From Varroa destructor (taxonomy: Eukaryota; Arthropoda; Arachnida; Mesostigmata; Varroidae): a DNA stretch of 64,000 nt. The notes beneath the pieces are model-generated. The model saw only the letters and a list, made by a program, of their open reading frames with translations, had not been told where the DNA came from and searched no databases. Within the stretch, counting starts at the first letter, position 1. Every line of letters starts with the position of its first letter. Below are positions 25,130 to 38,821 of the stretch, one piece after another. The stretch is taken from positions 11,864,402-11,928,401 of the forward strand of contig NW_019211458.1 in assembly GCF_002443255.2 (NCBI RefSeq), read 5' to 3'. The position numbers and the translations under genes were made by a program.

Positions 25130-28100
25130 AAAGGAAACAATACCGCACTAATAAGCCCGTTATCGATCGTCACAGAAAACCTACTTCGCTCACTTGGTGA
25201 TACACACATAATTATTCATGTTTAGATTGTGTAGGGTGAAATTGGCGAGGTACGTGGTCAATTATGACCAGGATAATACGATCAAATTGTAGACTTCAAT
25301 CCAGAGTCGGCGGTCAGAGATCTTGCATTGATTGTAAGTACGCGTCTCTTTTGTTGTATGCTATCATTGATTGTATGCTATGGAGATATTAATTTTTTCA
25401 TTCTTAACCCATCAATCTACGCACGGAACAAGCTTGTAGCCTAATAGAACAACGCAGATTGAAGCGTTTGCGATTAATTTATTAATAACAAACGATTAGT
25501 AATTTTGAACTGGGTTATAGTTTGCAAATCTGTTACAAGAACAACGGGTCATTTCACTGTACAACTAAGGTCATCGTAAAGCTTGATATAAAAATATGGG
25601 ACGTTGCAGTACAATAAATGGGCTCCATTTACAAAGTTTTGTTTTTCGATTATTTTTTGCCTTCTCGCACTTCCTTAGACAAAGCCGGGTGACCAGTTAA
25701 TGCTGTTATCTGTTGTTATCTGGTGATTTTCAAGTTAACCTTGGCACAGTACACACTTACAGATAGCGAAACGTCTGTTTTCGCTTATTTCTTTCCTAAT
25801 GATGATCTAATGGAGACTCATTAAGGCTAGAAATCGAAGCAAGAAATATAGGGGGTACCAACGAGGTCCACTGAGCGGCTACTATTCCTGCCATTTTCCT
25901 AGAAGGTCGTGTTAGAAGCCCTCAATGATAAGGGGTGTAAATTCCGAGACGCGTCCGATTAACGTATATTTCGCAATAAATTAATTTACGACAACTATTA
26001 CTGAACAAAAATAACAGTCTTTCGACAATTATGACGAATGCAGGAATGCGCACAAACGAATCAAAAGTCGTTTAACAGATATATAAAAAAAAAATTACTT
26101 ATTTTTTAAACACGTATATAACTATGTGCGTTACTAGACTCGAATGAGTAACTCCCCAATCTTGATCCCCAAGTACAATTTCATAGGTGTTACTAAATAA
26201 CTGACATATAGAGGACTGTCGTTGCTATCAAAGGTCGCCGTGGTAATGTCTTCTATCTGTTAGGTCTATGCAACTCGGGAATCTGTACGATGGCCAATGT
26301 CACGCAGAGAGAGCTTTGGGATGATTTACGCGCGCGCTTCGTACTTTCGTTCACACAAACTCCACTAACCCACAGCTTTCCCTTTGGAGTCACTGTTTTG
26401 CAGATATAATGCGCAAGCCTAAGCCAGAGTTATATTCATATTTCGCGCTGTACTTCAAGTTACCAAATACAAGAACTAATCCATAACATTATTAAACAGT
26501 AAGTTCCATAAAGTCAAATCATCAATTTCGTTAAGGTAAAGAAGTGATAAAGAGTGATACTTTCGAAAAATGATCTAGAATAGTCCAGTTATCTTAAATA
26601 ACAAAAGCAATACAAACATTTTTTGAACAAACTTTGGTGTCGGTGAAAGATAGGCCTGGGCGATTACTGTAACTTACCTAAAAAATCGTCTTTATCTAAG
26701 CTTGAAAATAACTTCGTTGTTACAATTTGTTGTTACAAGTGAAAGTAAACCATGCATAATAAATTGCATTTTCAACTAGAATAAGTTATTACTTTTAAAA
26801 CGAATCAAGATTATGAATTTAAAAAAATCAATATTTGTACTTGTTTTTTTCTTTGCATTTTGACGAGAAGCCGTCGAGTGGTTGAATACGGCCGGTTTAT
26901 TTTGTGCACAGCTGCCATTGCTTTCGGAAAGGAAGGAGGGAAGGCTCCGTATGTACGATCTGTTTGAAGATGTACTCTGTTCGATTAACTTGCTTACGTA
27001 AGGGCTGAAAAGTACCACTACGTTCATTACAAGCTATATTGCATTGGTGGATCAGTCAACTAACTACATACATTATTTGCATGCACGTACTCTGAGATAT
27101 TGTACCTCTATCTCAGCATGAAAAACCGACAAAACTGACCCTGTCATAGACAATATTGTGTTTAACGTTAAGTAACGCTGCCCGCATCAAAACAGCTAGC
27201 GCCTTGTGCAACGCATGCTTATGCATGATAGTGCATGTTTATGAAAAGAACAAAATATGACATTCAAAAACGGAAGGAATATTGCCAGTGCTTACATCAG
27301 AAGCCAAAAGTGCTTAATGGAGAGATATTGAAGAAAAATCTACTCGGTAAATACGGTAAGCCGCTTGATAATAGCTTAACAAAAATAGTTTAAAACAAGT
27401 TATCCAAGTACAGTCCCGCTTAAACGGTAAGCGTTGCGTTGATAATTTTGTGCTTTCTCGATACCGCTGCGATTCTAGTAACTCTATACAGATATTCCTA
27501 CAGAACCAACATTATGCAACCTACTTATAAGAGATTCTCCCATATCCAATTGATTGACTCTAGCGTAAAGGGAAACCTTGGGGATGCATTTATAATTTAT
27601 GAAATGTAAGCAAATTATAATGAATACGTGTTGAATGAGTTGTGAATAAGCAACACTTATAAAGACATCGTTGTTATACCTTACCAGTTAGCTTAAGTTA
27701 ACTGTCTTTATAAAGGTCGCCTTTGCACTGTGATCACGATAGCTCATTGTAGCTGGCGAGTTTGACGGTTAAAAAGCTTATACAAAATTTTGTAATGAGT
27801 TTGAAGTCTAGCAGTTTCACTGGCATACAGAAACACAGACATCTTTTAATCGTGCAAAAAAAAAAACGCTGAAACAGTGTCCATGAACGTCGTCTTGGGT
27901 CATCTGAGGCACTCGCCGAGATACTTCGATTGAAAGTATAATTAAATCGTGAAAGCTGGTTTATCATGTCAAACAATGTTACATCTTGCCGGCGCTGTTT
28001 CGCTCAGCTCTTACAAAAACCCAAATGTACATATACATTCTCAGACCATGACATATATGCTATAGATAAACGTCAATAGTACTATCATATACATTAGAAG

Positions 28101-30184
28101 CAGTATATATAACATACGACAGGTAGCGTTGTGGGTTAGGGACGGCTCGTGTATTGCAACACAGCTGAACTGTCGTTGCTTGATCACTGTAGCCAAGGAC
28201 AAGACAAAAAAACAAACGACTATTTACAATCTCCATAATATCTTATAGCATAAAGTATTATAGGTTGCAGCTACAACATCTAAAAAAAAAGTAAGCCGTC
28301 GTTTTTGCCAGGTGAACCCGCATATTGTGGTTTTGTCTCGTTCCAAAGTTAACTCTGCGGACAAAGCTTCGATTCGGTTTGTCGGCCCCTGATTCCGTAA
28401 GTATGCATCTACGTGAACAATATATTATATATCGGAAACAAAAGCGCTGTATCACAGACAAGATTAAAGTTTAAGTTGCCTCTCCCCAACAACTTGGCAA
28501 CGTATACTCGTGGAACAATCGTGGAACTAGATTTCCTTGTCTTCAGAAAAACTTGTTACAGATAGATGCTATATACTATTTTCTGCAACCATTTTGGGAA
28601 AATAGCTATACTAAGTAAAAACCGGTTACTGCATAAATTTTCTAGTATGTTAATTCATGTCTAGAAACACTGTTAACGACGCATAACTAATGGCTCGATC
28701 GAACTTTACGTTTTAGTCGGAGAACAAATATAATATAATTTTTAAAAAGTACGAAATTTATGTAATGCCGATAAACTATGACGTCCGGTTGAGTCAGCAA
28801 CGCCGCAATCTAGTTGCTGTTGCTAGTTCTGGAGGAGTATATATCATACGTTTTTTTTTTGTGGCAGTCGTCGCGTCTTCTACGTGTGTACTTGTAAATA
28901 AAGAAAAACGCAAACAATACAGTTTAGGTTAAAATAATTGTGATATACTAAACATTCTAATTGATGAAGATGTATATATAGATAAATGCAGGCGAACTGT
29001 GAATACCTTATGCATAAATATCTTTCCAAACGAATTAAAAATTCTATACCTTGCAAAAATGTTTAGTCTACTGTATTCGTCGGATAAGTTAGTTCCCTTG
29101 GGAACAGGGAGTTTCGAAGAAATGCTGCCTTGAAGCTACAATTTAGTTTCTATTTTTGCTTTACATTTGAGTTTAACAGTATCAGCCATCATATTCAAAC
29201 CAACTAGTACTGCTAACTCTGAACCAAAATGCTCTTAAATCAAAGACAAACCTGTTCTGCTGAACTACGGGTTTGCCCTCACTTGGAACGATGGTGCTTA
29301 AGGACCTGCGGACGAAGGCTGACCCGATACATAGGGTGAGTTCGATTTATCACAGTGTGGCACCTGCTTTCTCGTTCGATCTTCACGCTCGTTTCTCGAA
29401 GAACAAGGGGTGTCATACAATGACCTTTATCCTAATGTAACCTTCTGTTTCTCTCGTGGGGTAAGCATGAAGCACTTCTTCAGTCAGGAAAGTTAATGGA
29501 CCTGTAAAAATTGCAGAAGCAAATACCTCCCCATCATGCGGAAGGACTAGTACGTAGTTCTCTAACGATTACCGAGACGGGGCGGATAGTTTTGCAGACT
29601 CCAGTCGAGCTTTATCCTCATCTATTAGAGTGCCTATTGGCAGTAGGAACTTGCTATCGTTTCTAAAATATTTCAACCAGTTGTTTGATTGCGATCACCC
29701 GATTGTTATTTGAATTATAGATGCATACATCACCCAAATGTAGTTGCAATTTAGTATAGTTTGTAAATAATAACGCAACACACATACACATTCATTTATA
29801 TTTAATTCCAGTTGTTACCACTATTCGATACTTGTTTTTTATTGCTTTTGCCAGTACTATCTGGCGCTTTACTAGATTTAACGCAATGGCATTAGATGCC
29901 TGCGTCGATTAGTGCGAAGTACAGACGTGTCTTCCCAGAACGTAAATTGGACACAAAGCTACCCACCGATTTATTCCTTTGAGATATGATATTGATCCAT
30001 ATACAAGTAATGTAATAAAATACACACGCAGGCTTATGTTCTCCTTTTTACAGCGGCCTTCAGTCTCAATGACAACCTAATGACTTGACCTGTCAGTAGG
30101 CTTTAATGGACTGGCTCTGTTCTTCACAGGCTTGGGTCGCCACTCAAAAAAACCTTTGTAGAGTTCCCTTGTATACAAAACTTC

Positions 30185-30598
30185 CTACTGACTTCTTCTT
30201 GAATGGATTAGCCGCACCTTTGGACAAGACCTAGCTGGTGTTCGGTTTTCTTTGCTATTTAGGTTTGGTGCCAAAGAACGGTTAGAGATGGGGTCTAAAG
30301 AACTAAGACCTATCCGTGCCTGGCACTTGAATAGGTAAACGTCAGATACCCTTTTCCTCTCTGGCGAACCGGTCACAGCAAAAATGTCCAAAACACTAAC
30401 TCCCAACCGTATTTGCACTGTTAATTCCCTTTTGTACATGGAATCTACGCGGAATTTGTCCAGCTCAACATTTTCGTTCAGCTTCCCTTTGTTGCAGAGA
30501 CATTCCGATTTGTCAGCAAAACGTCTGTAGATCTCGTCAAAGCAACGTATTTTCAATTCTAACCAAAGCAATACTTTAACACCTGTGGACAGAAACAT
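30185..30598 (-). CDS. Candidate ORF, 137 residues, unknown
   Basis: This is an ATG-initiated ORF on the minus strand, hydrophilic and well mixed in composition, with KLNENVELDKFRVDSMYKRE and SPERKRVSDVYLFKCQARIG. A splice acceptor (TTTCTGTCCACAG|GTG) overlaps its start, so it could instead be an exon. No family is recognised. An open frame this long is expected about once by chance in a window of this size and composition. Confidence 0.22.
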   Translation of the reverse strand: MFLSTGVKVLLWLELKIRCFDEIYRRFADKSECLCNKGKLNENVELDKFRVDSMYKRELTVQIRLGVSVLDIFAVTGSPERKRVSDVYLFKCQARIGLSSLDPISNRSLAPNLNSKENRTPARSCPKVRLIHSRRSQ

Positions 30599-32254
30599 TT
30601 TTTAAATTTCAAAAGTACTCTACATTGCGTTAAACGCACAAAAACGTCGATTACACGTTCGTAACAGGAAAATAGTTGAGCAACAATGGAACCTTGTTCT
30701 CAAAAAACCGTTAAGTTACCGCATAAAATTCAGCGAGTACTCGTCTTGTTAGCTCTCTAACATTTGTCTAACTCTACGTCATAGACGACTTCCTAGTTTA
30801 GGCTAGAAACGTCGACCAATTTTAGATAAAAAATTATGGCGTATTCTGCACAAATGATCGCATTCGACAAATAGAGATCTGTCTTGCAATGACAACGCTC
30901 CGTATTGTTGGTTATCTTTTATTACCGCCCGCTGAGATGACAATCGCTATAACGTCGTTTGCCAACGAAAGATATTACACGTATATTCAAAACGGACCAC
31001 AGTCTTGGATTTTAGTATGTCGATGGCAGTGTTCGATGCTCGCCGTGAAATCCGTCATCCACTGGAGGGTTAAGTACAGACTAAAAGTAGAGCCAATAAA
31101 GTGTACTAACAACCATGGAAAAAAAAGTTGACGCTTGACCTAAATAACTAATACTTCAATAAATAGAGAAACTAGGCTAGATGTACTAGTTTATTATTGT
31201 TCAACGTGATTTGTTTGACGCGATTGATTGCCCTTCGTTCGTCTGGCTTTTACATTTGTTTGCTATCGGAACATCTGAGTATTATAGACGACGGATGCAG
31301 CAGTGTGCTCCATTACAAGCAAGCGGCAGGCTTGAGTAACCTACGTTCCCTGGAAGTTCACTTTGTTTTCATTGAACATTGCTGCGATAAGCACGTTGAC
31401 AAAACTCGGTAATGCTCCTCTTGATCAACTTAACGCTCGACGCTACCGTGTACATTTGGAGCTAGATTTTTTGCTTTAACAGCACTGCTTTTTTAGAATG
31501 AACTTACAGCAACTATATGATAACGTAGGCTGAACTTAGAGATAATGATTGCATGTTTCTTTGAGTCGTAACTCGTTTACTAAAACTTCTCTATCGAGTT
31601 CACTGTACTTTGTCTAATTCGTCTCAACGTTCGCCCTAATTCAACCAAGCACTTAGCGTATTGAAATCACGGACGAAGGCATATGGGTCAATATGTGATG
31701 GGTCATAACCTTGACACAGTGAATACTCGGAATTTCTGAGACTAAGCCACTTGCTTCTTTATATTTCCATGCCCCATTACTGAAATGCAGGAAAAAATAG
31801 CTTTGTATTTGTACTATTTTTCGTCATCTCACATGCCATTAAAGGCACATGTCAAATCGAGTTAGAAACTGTAGTCTAAAGTTTTCTTCAGGTTCGTGCA
31901 TTCTGCATGAATTTCAACTTTTGGAACAAAACATTACAAGAATTAGTTAAGAACTGATCCACACTTAGCCAAATGGCGAGTTATAGGGCATTGCCACCGT
32001 TTGCGTCTATGTGAGCACAATCTGTTTAAACCTACCAGATTTTGAAGCTTAATCATCCATCCGAAAGCAAATCGACATCATTAAGCGTTCCATTATCTAA
32101 AATAACACGTTCCTACCTTTTGGAAAACCTTAGGTAACGCATGCGCAGTCGGTAGCATCGTGACAGCTTACCTCAGGTGGAAACACCCCTCGCTTTCGCC
32201 ACATCATGCTCTTAACTCTTCCATTTACTATCCAAGTGAGTTCTTCGTCTGTGT

Positions 32255-32274
32255 CCCCTCCTCCTCCTCCTCCC
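32255..32274. repeat. (TCC)n tract
   Basis: A CTC/TCC triplet run about 100 bp upstream of the 32378 ORF. Confidence 0.85.
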
Positions 32275-32377
32275 TAATGCACTCGTTCGATCGCCCGTTT
32301 TCTTGGCCTTTGCAAATGTAGGCTCATATAAAATCGATGCTGCCCTATGGCATCTATTATCCGCTTTTTTCGAGCAT

Positions 32378-32719
32378 ATGGAGCTTGACGCCGTTTGGGC
32401 CTGCTTAATGTCATTAGCATTACTGTTGCTGTTTTCATTGTCCCTAGCATTACCTGCGCATCGACCTAATTCAAAGGAACAAGCTTTTCGGCACGTACGA
32501 CATAGTCGTCATGGCAACAGCGGTAGAGGCATCCGCAGGATTCGAGTTGCATACTGCCTGTTCTTGATCACCAACATCCTGCCATTTGTCTCTGCCAAAA
32601 CAACTAACGCGCCCACCACATACCCAGTCCATTATGAATCTCGAATATATATGCATACGTGCCTCTTCTTGTCTATCTCTTTCTTATTTTCGCAATATAT
32701 GTGGTTTCTCCTTGCGTAG
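32378..32719 (+). CDS. Candidate small secreted or membrane protein, 113 residues
   Basis: This ATG (context GCATATGG) opens a frame whose first 24 residues (MELDAVWACLMSLALLLLFS, then LSLALPA) are a good signal peptide with a possible cleavage after LPA. A basic His/Arg-rich segment follows (FRHVRHSRHGNSGRGIRR), then two more hydrophobic segments (around 61-76 and 87-113) before TAG. A donor-like AGCG|GTAGAG at 32523 could end a first exon inside the basic segment, which would give a secreted peptide precursor whose remainder is elsewhere. A (TCC)n tract lies about 100 bp upstream. The family is not recognised. Confidence 0.28.
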   Translation: MELDAVWACLMSLALLLLFSLSLALPAHRPNSKEQAFRHVRHSRHGNSGRGIRRIRVAYCLFLITNILPFVSAKTTNAPTTYPVHYESRIYMHTCLFLSISFLFSQYMWFLLA

Positions 32720-33530
32720 GAATGTGTAATACATTTCTCTATGTCCATGTGTATGTGAGTACGCGCTACCATGTATAGAAGCGCGATACTAGCCCACCGA
32801 TTTATTTCCTCGCATCTTGCATATAACGACTCACAAAAAAAACGTGCTGTCTTGGCTGGCAAATCCTTTCCAAAGGCAGTAACGAGGCAATACCTTTAAC
32901 ATCAATTATTACGGCTTCAGTACCTCGTGAGCTTTGAGTATGAATGTTGCTTGTTGGGATTTGTTTTGTTGTGAGATTTATACGAGAAATGCACAAATAT
33001 GCAACTCATTATGGTCATGTGATTAAGCACTGTGAACCGGAATCAATACCGATCCCCATTTCAGAAATCAGGGAAAGAGACCTGAGAGAATAGGTTTAAA
33101 AAAACTGTGATATATCATACCTGGCAATAAGATATTAATATCTTTCATGCACTTTCTGATATTTCTTATGCTCTACAACATCCGACATACAGTGGGGCTA
33201 TATGGGCCAAAATTTGCTTCACATTACCCTTTAGAGTTGGTGCTACAAGAGAGAAAAAGATTAGTAGTGTGCTTGCCCATCAACTGCTCTATTCTGCTGT
33301 TAGATAAATCAGTTATTCTTAACAAAATACCAATTTAAGGCACCTATGTCGTTGGCGGTTCCAGCCATTTATCAATTACAACATCATTTGGGCTCTGCAA
33401 TATGAATACTCGTACATTCGCGTCTCTCAACAATGAAAGCATCCTCAAAATTATTCCACCGTATGTTTTCATTACTCTTCTCTTATTTGGGCCGCAGAAA
33501 AAAGCGTAACAGGATCTTTTCCGCGACTGA

Positions 33531-33881
33531 TCAAAGTAAGTGACCCTGTAATAATATCTGGGTGCCTCGCGTCAACCACACCCATGGCACACAGGAGTTT
33601 ACCGATGGCCTAAAAGTGGGTGGCGTGGCAGCAACGTGTGTAACTGTTAGTATTGACACGACTTTAGCGTCGTTAGGGCTTTTGCCTATCGGTATTCTAT
33701 CGTCTCCGCCCCTGCAATTTTTTTTGTCGCTAGGATAACAAATCCAATTAGCCGTGGTGCCCAAAGCAGATTTCGGTAAGACCCCACTTATCGCAAAAAA
33801 CGTCTCTGACCAGGTATGACACTGACCGCAACAAAATTTACGATTTTCTTGGTCATGGAACCATACATCTGTTGCTACCAT
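33531..33881 (-). CDS. Candidate ORF, 116 residues, Cys/Trp-containing
   Basis: This minus-strand ATG-initiated ORF has a CCGQCHTWSETFFA segment near its N-terminus and SDKKNCRGGDDR in the middle. A donor-like TCG|GTAAAC occurs inside, about 35 codons from the end. It lies 350 bp from another minus-strand candidate (34230-34482), so the two could be exons of one gene. No family is recognised. Confidence 0.18.
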   Translation of the reverse strand: MVATDVWFHDQENRKFCCGQCHTWSETFFAISGVLPKSALGTTANWICYPSDKKNCRGGDDRIPIGKSPNDAKVVSILTVTHVAATPPTFRPSVNSCVPWVWLTRGTQILLQGHLL

Positions 33882-34229
33882 TCAGACAATTAAATGGTTT
33901 ACGTAAAGCAAATACACCTTTCACCCTAATAAAATATTTAGGTTCGATCTTTTTCCGGGATTGTATGAGTTAAATTAGACAAGAATCACTGTCAAATCAA
34001 GATAAATAGTCTAGAATAATATATACATACATTATTCTTATTTAAAAGGAACGTCAGCTCACTTTGAATCTACAACAGAAAATAACGTAACCAGTTATGA
34101 TTATGCCCTATGAAGATCAATAAAGAAGCCTGATCAAAGAAAAGAAAAAGGACATACATCAATACCTTTTTTTCCTAGCCTACACTAACCAACTCTATAT
34201 CTTTTTATCACAATAAGGTAATGCCACTG

Positions 34230-34482
34230 TTATCTGGATGAACGACGATTTTGCTTATTAGACCTAGCTTCGAAAGTCGCCAGCTTTGCGAAAGAATAAA
34301 TCGGAAGGATGACAACGTGAAACTTTGGCAATGTTACCGTCACGTTATTGTTGCTACCGCAATGTAGCCCCAAGTAACCCCGACGCGCTGTTATTGCGGT
34401 ATTATAGAGATGATTACGTGTGATCCACAAAAAATTTGCTTGCAGAACCGGTTTGCCCCGAATACAGTCTTCCGGGTTAACG
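34230..34482 (-). CDS. Candidate last exon or ORF on the minus strand
   Basis: Behind the minus-strand acceptor CGCGTCTATGCAG|C the frame is open for 83 codons to TAA. It contains VNPEDCIRGKPVLQ, then a possible N-glycosylation site in GSNNNVTVTLP and a basic C-terminus (KQNRRSSR). The GC content is above the surroundings. No poly(A) signal was found just downstream. No family is recognised. Confidence 0.22.
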
Positions 34483-34561
34483 CTGCATAGACGCGTTGCC
34501 AGAAAAAACCAATGTAAAAATAACAAAAAAATATTTTTTTTCTGTTTGGCTTTTGCTACAG

Positions 34562-34621
34562 CACTTACTTAAGCCACACGAGAAAGCTGTTTCCACGACT
34601 ACGACGGACATGTGTATAGTA
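34562..34621 (+). other. Strong splice acceptor followed by a short open frame
   Basis: TTTCTGTTTGGCTTTTGCTACAG|CAC is an excellent acceptor. The phase-0 frame encodes HLLKPHEKAVSTTTTDMCIV and then stops (TAA). It could be a tiny last exon or a cryptic site. No partner was found. Confidence 0.18.
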
Positions 34622-37600
34622 TAAAACCAATGAATGGACCCCTATCCTAATCGAAGCTAGAAATTAAACCGTATGTTTCTTAATGCCCCGGCAGTCTGCT
34701 AAAATACTTCACGGAAAACCTAAGCAAGCTAAAAGCCAGCAAAAAAAAATAACAAACGCAGAGCTTCTCGCACGAAATTGTTTTAGCTATATCTACAACA
34801 TATTGTAAATTACCAACACGTCTCGGAAAATCTGCGAAATAAGAACTTTGACAGTTAGCTAAACTATGGGAACGATCTTAGGTGAACTTCAATGTGTGTC
34901 ACCATGGTAGAAACACAAAAACAAGATATGCCAAGTCTAACACACATAGGAAATTTAATTCTGCGATTCTAGTAATTCTGCGATAAAAAAAGACTCAGTT
35001 GTGACATAAAACAAGAGCCTTTCTTAGTTTTAGTTAAAACAGACATAAATCATTATTCGCGGAAACTTGTCATACACATGTGTACGTAAGCTCGGAGTAA
35101 GCCGCCTTATGCAATGCTTTACGGCAGTTCTAAGCGTCAAACGTGAAATACTTATTTACTTACATATGCTTTAAATAAAATCTCTTCTTATGACAGTTGA
35201 CTAATATGCAGTCGTATACAGTAGTGTTACATGCATTAACCTTTCCCTATTATAGCGTTACATAGATCACACAACCAGAACTTCTTTTTTCTTTCTCTTC
35301 GTATGTTTGCTTAGTATATAAAAAAAAAAAAGTTTATATAATTTGCACATTCTGTAAGAACCAAGCGTCCCTCTCAGAAATGGACGGACGGTATTGGATG
35401 AGAAATTCAATGTTTCTTTACCATCAACGACAGGGGCGGACAGAAAATATGTGCGTATTACGTCGAATGCTGCGAAAGCTCGATAGAACTTGGGCAGATA
35501 GTATAACATGTCGAGAACGATATTCCTACACTGTATAGCTCTTCGAACTATCTATAGGAAGCTAGTATGACGCTTGGCGTGTAGTACAAATCCTCCGTGG
35601 ATTTCCAGTAGCCAGCACCGACTCCATCCATGACTACTTTTGTGTTTAAGTATCCGGTACTTGCTTGGCTGAACCTGCAACCTAACGACGGCGGCATTTG
35701 CAAGCAGCAGCTCTACCTGTAGCAGCTTAAAAAGGGCGCGCCTGGCAACCTGTAGAGATTTCGACAAATCACACAGATGATCCTGATTTATGGAACGCTC
35801 TATTTATTGGCCAGGCATAGCCATCTGGAAGTGGCCATAGTTGTAGCGACGTTTCGCAAACTCCTACAACGTGAGTGAGCCAAAGACGGCTATTCATGTG
35901 CGGTTTTCCTTGCATCCAGTACGGCTCTGAAATGTATTACATCTTTAGAAACTACTAGCAGTAGATGCTCGTGGACCGGTGGGTCAGGTGACTGGTCGTC
36001 CGAAACTACACAAAGTCAATCATCTGTGTAAGGTTAAGGAAAAAGAACCTAGAAGATGAAAGCCCACTATCTTTCTACTAGCCTTCGCAAGTGCTTAAAG
36101 TTTGTTTAATATCAATATCCTGCTAGCTGGCTAACTGACGACTGGATCACGCGAAGATTGAAGCAAACGATGGATACTGCTATTGCCAGCAGCATTAATA
36201 CCGAAATAAGCGCATCGGCGGCAGCAGAAAAGCTCTATACTGAAGGAGAGAAGGTTTCAGGGCTACCTCCCGCGACCGTCGGATAGTATGGTGATAAATG
36301 ACATTTTCATTTGGCTGCACCTAAAAGAAAATAGACCGTTTCCCACCCGAAAGCCACCGATGGCGTGAAGAAGGAGGTGGAAAAGTCGACGAACGCTCGC
36401 TAGGCTCGTACGACCGATCCAGCAGAGCAAATTTTCCGCGAACGGGTGTCAACTGTCCCGCGAATAAAAACGTTAAAGATGGATCGCATGCAAACTTTAC
36501 CACATATGTGCCTTAAATCCTGTGTGTGTTCGTATAGCCATGATAGTTGTTAAACAGCATGCGTAGAGTCAACTGCAATGAAAGCTTTACTGGCACACTT
36601 CTAGATTATTAATGTACTACAGGTACAGACTTCTACCATTTGAAAAATCCAAAGCTACTCTGCGTTGCATCCGTGCACCTTGGAAAAAGCAAACGTTAAA
36701 CCTTGTCTCCTGAACCTAGATCTGGCGTTAGTTAATAGGCCGTCGTGATCGCATTTCTTTAGAACAGCATATGTGTACATTTATTTTAAATTGTGCGGAG
36801 TCGTCAAAAAGACATACATTATTAATCAGAGTAAAATAACAAAGAAAACACCGTATACTTATGTGTAGTATCTCAATTATAAAAAACTAATAATAGGAAA
36901 TAGCAATCGACCTTCGTAGAAAAAATTGCTTGGTTTATCACGTAGACTAAACGCCCAGGTTCAATATTGTGATAGCACTTCATAAGCCTAGAATTGATCG
37001 ACCAACAGCGCGCTTGGTTCCTAGCGACTAAATGCGCTTGGCTGCTTGAATAAGCTAGGCCTTAAGGTACTACTACCGAGCTACAGTTAGCCCTGATAAA
37101 CTTGTGTTAGTTACGTGTTCTAAAGATAGCAGGTTGGCATATAAATGAATCGGTGACAAGTAGTAGTAAGTAGATAAAAAGAAAAAGGATCTCACGTATA
37201 GTTAAATTTGTTTTACATTTTGTTAATTTAAAAGATTAGCACTATGGTCGATTGCCCTAAGCGCCGCGGTGACGTGCCGGCGTAAAAACGAGAGGGAAGT
37301 ATGGAGTGGTCTGAATTTGAGGCAGGTCACTGACAGGCGTCTGATGGCGGTTTCAGACGAACAGACTCGGGAGCTTTCTGGTGACGTTGCCTTCAAATGA
37401 TTTTGCCAAAGATATTAGAGGCAGTTTTGTTGAAGGCAATAGACAAGCCGATGAGATCTAAGTGCGATGCAAATATGAAGTAACCACTATTACCATCAGA
37501 GATCCATCACGAAGTCTGTTCACTTCAAAAGCTGTGCTGTTTAATTGTACGAAGGAATAAAAAAGCATCGGACCTATCAGAGGTATTCATATCTAGTTAG

Positions 37601-38445
37601 GAATTCGTGGAAGCTGTTACATATTTGCGCGAGAGTTACAAGACGAGAGTTCCGATACGGTTCTTCTTAGGAACCTTCGAACATACTAGGAAATTTAACA
37701 TAGGGGTAAGCGCGGGTCACGCAACGGTAACATGTTGATACTCTACTGTCAAGGAATACAATCTGCTGCGTTTGGTCGTTTGAGCATGCTAGCAATGGCA
37801 TAAATGGGCTAGTTTATTGGGATGATGCTCGTAAGTTCGACGGACATAAAGCAGGAATTTATTACAAAAATCCTTTAAAATAAACTATTTGTCTATAAGG
37901 CATAATCTATTCATTCAGTAAACACCATCAACCTATTATGTAATATAATCATTGATATGCCTATTTGTACATGTGGCATTTACCTTGTCCCCTTACTTTA
38001 CCAAAAGAACCTGGCTGCACTATGGTCCCGCGTGACGCGAGACCTTTACGCATCTCGGGGGGTGGCAACTTTTAGCCTACAACATCCGCATGTCGCATCT
38101 GACGGTACGACGACGTCTGTAGTATTCTATAGAGAATATAGTTTCAACGTTAATTATTGCATGTCGGATTATGCATGTCGATGACTAATGCATTTGCATG
38201 AATATTATCCGTATATGATATGTTCCCATTAAGCAGATGAGTCTAATTAGAACTGCGGTTGAACAAAACGAAAACGAATCTCACAAAAACAGGCTGACTC
38301 ATCAAAATAGGCGAGTGGCTTGGTAGATGGAAACAGTCGCAACCGCCAGATATAATACAATGAATCCTATCTGGCTTAGGACCGCTTTTTCGAGCTAGGT
38401 CTCATCCTGACGAACAGACGTGCGGAGAAGCAATTAGATGGCAGA

Positions 38446-38775
38446 ATGAACATTGTCACGGAAAAGACACGACCTTGCCAACGAAAAATTGGTTTCCGCT
38501 TGTTGCTAGGTTGCCCCTCCCCCTCCCCCCCCCCGGCGTTACCCGACGAAGACAACCGTGCTAGTAGTTGTAGAGAATTAGTTTGGCACTGTCGTTTCTT
38601 TGAGTCCTATTGGGTTGGGGTCAAGCGCAGAAAGGAGAGGGAAATGGTCGTTCCCTTTATTCTACTCTACTACAGGACCTTATTACTTGACGACAGACAT
38701 ACCGTACTTACAGTTCGCAAGTACGACATGTCTATCGTCATTAACTGGGATCGCACAACTGGAATAGCCTATTAG
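38446..38775 (+). CDS. Candidate ORF, 109 residues, with close poly(A) signal
   Basis: This ATG-initiated ORF encodes a proline run (from the C-rich tract at 38514-38534) and a hydrophobic patch (MVVPFILLYYRTLLLDDRH). AATAAA follows at 38816-38821, 41 nt after the stop. No family is recognised. The C tract makes sequencing or slippage errors plausible. Confidence 0.22.
   Translation: MNIVTEKTRPCQRKIGFRLLLGCPSPSPPPALPDEDNRASSCRELVWHCRFFESYWVGVKRRKEREMVVPFILLYYRTLLLDDRHTVLTVRKYDMSIVINWDRTTGIAY
38514..38534. repeat. C-rich tract ending in C10
   Basis: Two T interruptions in 21 bases, ending in ten C. It lies inside the 38446-38775 ORF. Confidence 0.95.
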
Positions 38776-38815
38776 CGTTTGGAGATTTCATGTAACTTAT
38801 AGAGGATTGTGTTAA

Positions 38816-38821
38816 AATAAA
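38816..38821 (+). terminator. Poly(A) signal AATAAA
   Basis: It lies 41 nt after the stop of the 38446-38775 ORF. Confidence 0.25.

Noticed and set aside
32480..32560. B-box-like CTCGAATCC on the minus strand as a tRNA
   Set aside because: No cloverleaf could be drawn around it.
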